A program made the translations under genes and the position numbers. Below, piece by piece: positions 19,560 to 23,751 of a DNA stretch of 23,751 bases. Each line of letters begins with the position of its first letter. Position 1 is the stretch's first letter. Source of the DNA: Gymnopus androsaceus JB14 (lineage: Eukaryota > Basidiomycota > Agaricomycetes > Agaricales > Omphalotaceae). A model generated the notes under the pieces. It was not told the origin of the DNA and did no database searches. It saw only the letters and a program-made list of their open reading frames with translations. Location of the stretch: contig ML770037.1 of NCBI GenBank assembly GCA_009733575.1, forward strand, positions 1 to 23,751. Reading direction: 5' to 3'.

Positions 19560-19837
19560 TAAGGTTGGACACAACTCCGGGTCCTAGCCCGGTACCGGCA
19601 GGTTTAACCCGTGGGAATACCTGCCGGTAACAAACCCGCAGTTCCCGGTACCGGTTTCTCACGGGTCATCCCCGGTTGCAGGTCACAATTTCTTTTTCTA
19701 CCTTGACCGGCCGGTAACCTGCAGATCCACAAACCAAAAAAAAATCATAATCATAAACAAACAGGACTCGCTGATATTCATGGTCAATTTTAAATAACAA
19801 TCTTCAATGTTGAATGTGTATCGAAGGTCTAGTGTTA
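19560..19837. repeat. GC-rich palindromic block, possible DNA-transposon end
   Basis: Directly after the LINE truncation point, sequence starting TAAGGTTGGACACAAC is followed by many CCGGTACCGG-like motifs. CCCGGTACCGG occurs near 19588 and again near 19644. TACCGGCAGGT (19593-19603) pairs with ACCTGCCGGTA (19619-19629) to give an 11-bp stem with a 15-nt loop. Subterminal palindromes after a TAAGGTTGG-like end resemble some hAT-type ends, but the matching other end and target duplication were not found. The last part (19740-19837) is AT-rich and featureless. Confidence 0.5.
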
Positions 19838-20444
19838 CTAATCTACCTCCGTTATCTCATAGTCTGATTGACTATTCTCACCTGAGGCATGCCTGAGCCA
19901 ATCATCAGCAGCAAGATTTGCTAAATGAGCCCTGCAACGGATACCCTGAAAGACATATTTAGTACAATGGCATTGAGCATCCAATGTGAGCAACAGTTGA
20001 ACACTCAGGCTTACCTTCATCTCAAAAAAGCTCCGATGGGACAGGGCATTGTCCGAAATCACCATCCTGAGTCCAGCAACATTCAACCTGGCCTGCTGAC
20101 AATGCAACTCACAGTTCGCGCCATGTAGGTAACAGTATTCTAACTAAGAATCACTTAGCAAAATCGAAAGACTGCAATAGCCAATCCAACTCACCTCAAG
20201 ATCAAAACATTTCATGATGTTTTTCAATGTCGGTAAGCCTTCTTCGCCAGCGCTTTTACTGTTATATTTTTCTTCTGAGGTTTGAAATGGAAGCTCAGCC
20301 CAGTTGTCGACACAATTTGGCATCTGTAATACAATCATTAGTAAGTTGAATTTGTACTTGGAATAATCAAATGAGGGCCTACCGGTTGCAAGCAATCTGA
20401 ATCAAAAAAACAAGGAAAGAACTTGCATGGTTACACTCACCCAT
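19838..20444 (-). CDS. Small five-exon gene, unknown function, apparently intact
   Basis: The exon chain on the minus strand starts with a 4-nt exon (ATGG, 20444-20441), then a 14-nt micro-exon (20396-20383), then a larger exon from 20323. It is joined by introns 20397-20440, 20324-20382, one ending TTCTTAG near 20150, and one after FFEMK (about 19950-20020). All keep the frame and give about 125 aa. Readable segments are NCVDNWAELPFQTSEEKYNS, EGLPTLKNIMKCFDLE, EYCYLHGANCELHCQQARLN, VAGLRMVISDNALSHRSFFE and GIRCRAHLANLAADDWLRHA, ending in an acidic tail. No family was recognised. The tiny first exons are the least secure part; the start could instead be the ATG at 20323. It lies between a possible transposon end and a decayed repeat gene, so it may belong to a mobile element. 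Confidence 0.55.
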
Positions 20445-20760
20445 ATTTAAGCACAAGAAAATTTCGTATAATTGTGAAAAAAAGTACTGTAAATCGAGAA
20501 AAAGAAAATATATCGGTGCAGATCTAGGGTACAGTAGACATAATGAACAAGCAAATTATCCATCCGATACCATTGGCAAAAATAACTCCTTACACAACAT
20601 GGGGATAGGCGGAGTGGTAAAAAAAAATGAGAGAGGGGGAAGTTTGAATGAACGGAGATGAGAGTCGGTAGCAATAATGAGAGAGGGGGGGTTTAGACCA
20701 TTGGCGGATAGATACAATGAGAATGAGATCGGAACAACTTACACAAGGAATGTCCAATGC
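20445..20760. other. AT-rich gene-free spacer
   Basis: Holds poly-A/T tracts and GAGAGGGGG patches (20630-20640 and 20681-20692). No gene, terminal repeat or RNA feature was recognised. Confidence 0.4.
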
Positions 20761-23645
20761 CTACAGGACATGCGGAATAGTCGGGGGACGGTGGTAGACC
20801 TTGACAAACATACGTACGTAGTAGTTCGCCAATGCTTCCTCAACTTCACGCATTCGAACAATGTCCTCCTCATTAGGGAATGCCTTTCGCAACTCATCAG
20901 GTTTCTCCCCAGGCCAACCTTTGACAAGATCGAAAAGTCCCTTAAGATATCGGATGCGCAAAGGTTCATTGGAATGTGTAGAGAACCCAGGCTGCGTGGA
21001 ACGAGGACAGTGAGCCAGACCCGGCTAGCACCGATCAATCTCCAATTCCCTTGCAAACCAGCTTTCTCGCAGCATTTCCACTTCCTCGCTGTCTCCCTCA
21101 GGCTGCGGTACAATATATCGGTCAAGAGTACGTATCTCCAGGCGGAACTTGGCCTCATATAACTCCCAAACAACCTCGCGAACAATTTTGAGGGTCCAGC
21201 GATCCAGAGGCGTTGCATTGGACAAGCTGACCTTTCCAGTATGCAGGCGTGCCAGAGAGGTTATGCTCGTTAATCACAATCCCACTTGAATGCGACTCTT
21301 TGACCAAGGCCTTCAATATCTCCAACATCTCCCCTCGCTTTTTCGAACCAGAGACAAGGAAATTATCAGCAGCCTCAAGCATTGCCCGCCAATCCTTGTT
21401 TTTGAATGATCTTGGATCGGGCAAACCAAGCTGCCAAAGAATCACAGGACGGATGCGTAGCCAAGAAAGAATTAGTGCTGGCTTCAGCAAATTGCTGGGA
21501 TTGACAAAGAGGGAGGGATCTGGGAGGTAGTGCTCAAGGAGAGAGGGCCCTGTATAGCGCTGCAGTTCTGCAAGCCTGCGACTGGCTTCATCCCACAAAT
21601 GCACACGGACAGGAAAGCACTCATGGGTCACTGGAAGGAAACGGTTGCGCTCTTCATGCAGGGGACCCCGAGGCAATTTACCTAGCACACGTTAGAGTGT
21701 TCAACACTGTAAACAAGTCAATCACTACATACCTGTTTTCTGCTTGTCCGGCACAGGCTTATTCTCCAAAACAGGCGCTATCCATTCACGATGTATAACA
21801 TTTAACGATTGCATCGCCAGCAAAACAGATGATTTGGCTTGATCTGCAGAAGCCCCCGCTTGAGAAGGTGTTGTAAAAAGACCCAGGCTTCTCATCTTGC
21901 CAAACGAGGTACTTGGAGTGACTGTAGCCTCTGTTCCGAATGTCCCAATGAGTGATGAGGCGAATTGTCGCTGGACAAAGATACTCATCCGAGCATAACG
22001 AGTGAATGTACTGGGGAGCCCACTATAGATAAGAGGATGCGGAGGATCCTCATGAGCAACGTTGAGCGGGGCATCCGAATCACAAAGAGGAAGTGTGTGA
22101 TTCCACAATTGCTCGTCGAGAGCAGCTAAAAACCGTTTGTATCTTTGTCAATGCCCTATGCTCAAATCGACGAACAAGCCAAACCGGTATGCCCATTTGA
22201 AAGAGATCCGCCGCTGTGCTAAGATGCACCCATGACATGGGGATCCAACTCAAAGGAAGTGTCCACATCATGAAGACGCAGGACCCACTTTTCCAGCCAC
22301 TGAGAATGAGCATAACTTTCTAGGAAGACGCGCTGCAAGCAGGTGAGCTGCAAAGACACGATGTTCTGGGCTCCAGGTTCCGACAGACGTTCTATGTATT
22401 TTCGTAGTTGGTTGCGACCCCGAGTCAGATAGGCGTCATGCAACTGCTCCTGTGGTAATTTCGCAATCGTCTCACTGAAGGCTGTGCACATCGAGGTAAT
22501 TTGCGACTGGAGAGATGGTGCAAGACAGACCATACCAGTAAGACCTGGAAAACTGACCGGTTCAAAGTCAGCAGATGTTGGCTGATACCAGGCCCAGCAA
22601 AGCGGATGATCTGCAGAGTCGTTTGGGCAGGGTAATACCGCAAGATGCGCAACAACTGAGTGGTACGGCTGAGGCCAGTACAATGGATCGTCCTTTGCGA
22701 AATTGTTGAATTTTCGCATACGAGTCTCACAGCGAGCAATTGGCGAATGGATAACATCCATGTTTGGTGTCGTAACGAATAAACCAATATTTTGAAACAG
22801 CGTAGCAACACGCCCATCAAAAGAACGCAAAGCTATTGTCCCATGTATTATCAGTTTCGTTCACTCGGAAATAACTGGAATGACTTACAAATAAGCGGCG
22901 TATCTGCACCATCGGAAGAAGCAGTAGTCGAAGTAGTCTTCACGCCACTGGAAGGAGTAGCATTTTGCGGCAATGGAGGACTCACGGCTGTAAAAATTAT
23001 AATCAGAACGAAACTTGGAGAAAGTGGTAAAAACACTTACGCAGAAGTACAGAATCTTCGCCACTAGAAGACGACGATGGTAAAACCGAGTTTTGAGTAG
23101 ACGGACTGAGAACAGGCTCAGGAATGGGATCAACTGCCATGCCAGCTTCAAGTTGTAGCCTCTTAGCAGGAATGAGATCATCTTCCATGCCAGCTTCACG
23201 CTGCAATCCTCATTACGAGCAGTGTACTCCTTCAGCGAAGTCCTCACTTTTGTAGAAACAGAGGAGCTCGGGACTCCATATCAACATTGATAATTGACCT
23301 TTCATGACTTGGAGGTGAAGGCGCTGAAGCAGAAGGAGACTCTGGAGTTGGTCCGGCAGGTGAACGTGCAGTGAACATGGCCATGGATAAGCCAGAAATC
23401 TCATTGTCAATCCACTGCAAATTGGCCATGTTGCCCTTGATGTCGTCTGTCTCGGTGCCCATGATCCTACCCATCCTAGGTGCCCATCGAGCTTCTTCAT
23501 ACTTATAACCAGAATTTTGGAAGACACCACTAAGCTGCTCCTCGACCTCACCAGCCCCAATATTCGTAGTAGAATAGACACGCAGAATGTTCCAGCATCG
23601 AAGATCGAGTTCGGGCGTAGAGTTAGTCGACGAAAGAAAATCCAT
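20761..23645 (-). pseudogene. Decayed member of a large Agaricomycete repeated gene family, function unknown
   Basis: Long minus-strand gene starting at ATG 23645 (MDFLSSTNSTPELDLRCWN). It has a Ser/Pro-rich N-terminal linker and introns around 22987-23038, 22835-22891 and 21682-21732. The body reads FDGRVATLFQNIGLFVTT, then FELDPHVMGA, LFQMGIPVWLVRRFEH, ALDEQLWNHTLPL, SWLRIRPVILWQLGLPDP and WELYEAKFRLEIRTLDRYI. From memory, 'MGAF...A.LF..GIPVWL.R' and 'WELYE..FR.EL..LDR' blocks recur in big uncharacterised Agaricomycete proteins; I know no function. Frame breaks lie near 23230, 22225, 22160 and 21240, and an in-frame TAG follows ELEIDRC at 21027-21025. The last recognisable stretch ends at a TAG at 20763-20761. 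Dead copy. Confidence 0.7.
23106..23200 (-). repeat. 48-bp in-gene tandem duplication
   Basis: Two adjacent copies of a stretch encoding (R/L)EAGM-x-x-D-x-IP occur in the N-terminal linker of the decayed large gene: TGAAGCTGGCATGGAAGATG and TGAAGCTGGCATGGCAGTTG, 48 bp apart. The period is a multiple of three, so it probably arose while the frame was still open. Confidence 0.75.
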
Positions 23646-23751
23646 TGTTGAACGATTTGAGTGAAAGTGGTCCAACAAGCAAACGTTCAGAAAGCCGAAG
23701 CCAACTGAACGATTAATACAGAAGGACGAGTCCAACTGTACAGTGAAAGGA

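Noticed and set aside
19283..19630. 115-codon plus-strand frame
   Set aside because: It crosses the LTR end and the resumed RNase H segment in the wrong frame.
20677..21162. 161-codon plus-strand frame
   Set aside because: Antisense to the decayed large gene, whose minus-strand frame has the family motifs.
1..23751. tRNA or rRNA genes
   Set aside because: No cloverleaf-like A/B-box pair or rRNA core sequence was noticed by eye. A covariance-model search would be needed to exclude short RNAs.

Overview
This window looks like a transposon-rich stretch of nuclear DNA from a filamentous fungus, most likely a basidiomycete of the Agaricomycetes. Genes carry many introns of about 50-60 nt with GT(A/G)NGT donors and short CTNA-type branch points. 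The gene content also fits that group: a fungal alpha-type protein kinase with an N-terminal CxxC domain, an aryl-alcohol-oxidase-like GMC oxidoreductase, a PIF/Harbinger element, non-LTR retrotransposons with zinc-knuckle ORF1s, and a large repeated gene family I associate with Agaricomycetes. The class-level placement is inference; no rRNA or other marker gene is present.

Layout. 1-258 is featureless. 259-735 is a 52-63 bp minisatellite whose units can fold into short GACTC/GAGTC hairpins. 787-3333 (+) is an apparently intact 12-exon alpha-kinase gene of about 654 aa. 3675-5005 (+) is a decayed 5' fragment of a Helitron-type replicase/helicase gene. 5155-8208 is a complete PIF/Harbinger element with 86-bp terminal inverted repeats (53 bp perfect) and a TTA target duplication. 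It carries a DDE transposase (+) and a convergent Myb/SANT-like second gene (-), both broken by small lesions. 8361-12273 (-) is a GMC oxidoreductase pseudogene with a signal peptide. It has two frameshifts and is split by a 1.7-kb rearranged non-LTR retrotransposon fragment (9841-11560) that contains a tandem repeat, an internal duplication and a TACC-repeat tail. 12432-12720 holds a further diverged tandem repeat. 13204-13807 (-) is a small unrecognised spliced gene.

13929-19559 (+) is a long non-LTR retrotransposon. ORF1 is gag-like with three zinc knuckles. ORF2 encodes an endonuclease, a reverse transcriptase and RNase H, and its start overlaps the ORF1 stop as ATGA. It is inactivated by one nonsense codon, one frameshift and a 312-bp solo LTR (19107-19418, TSD CACCC) inserted in the RNase H domain. 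After its truncated 3' end lies a GC-rich palindromic block that may be the end of another DNA transposon. 19838-20444 (-) is a small, apparently intact five-exon gene of unknown function. 20761-23645 (-) is a decayed member of the large Agaricomycete family.

Together, only the alpha-kinase and perhaps the two small genes look functional; the rest is a graveyard of nested mobile elements. The order of some events can be read: the LTR entered the LINE after the LINE inserted, and the LINE fragment entered the GMC gene. Several nonsense codons sit where a CGA arginine is expected (TGA instead). This suggests C-to-T decay at CpG sites.
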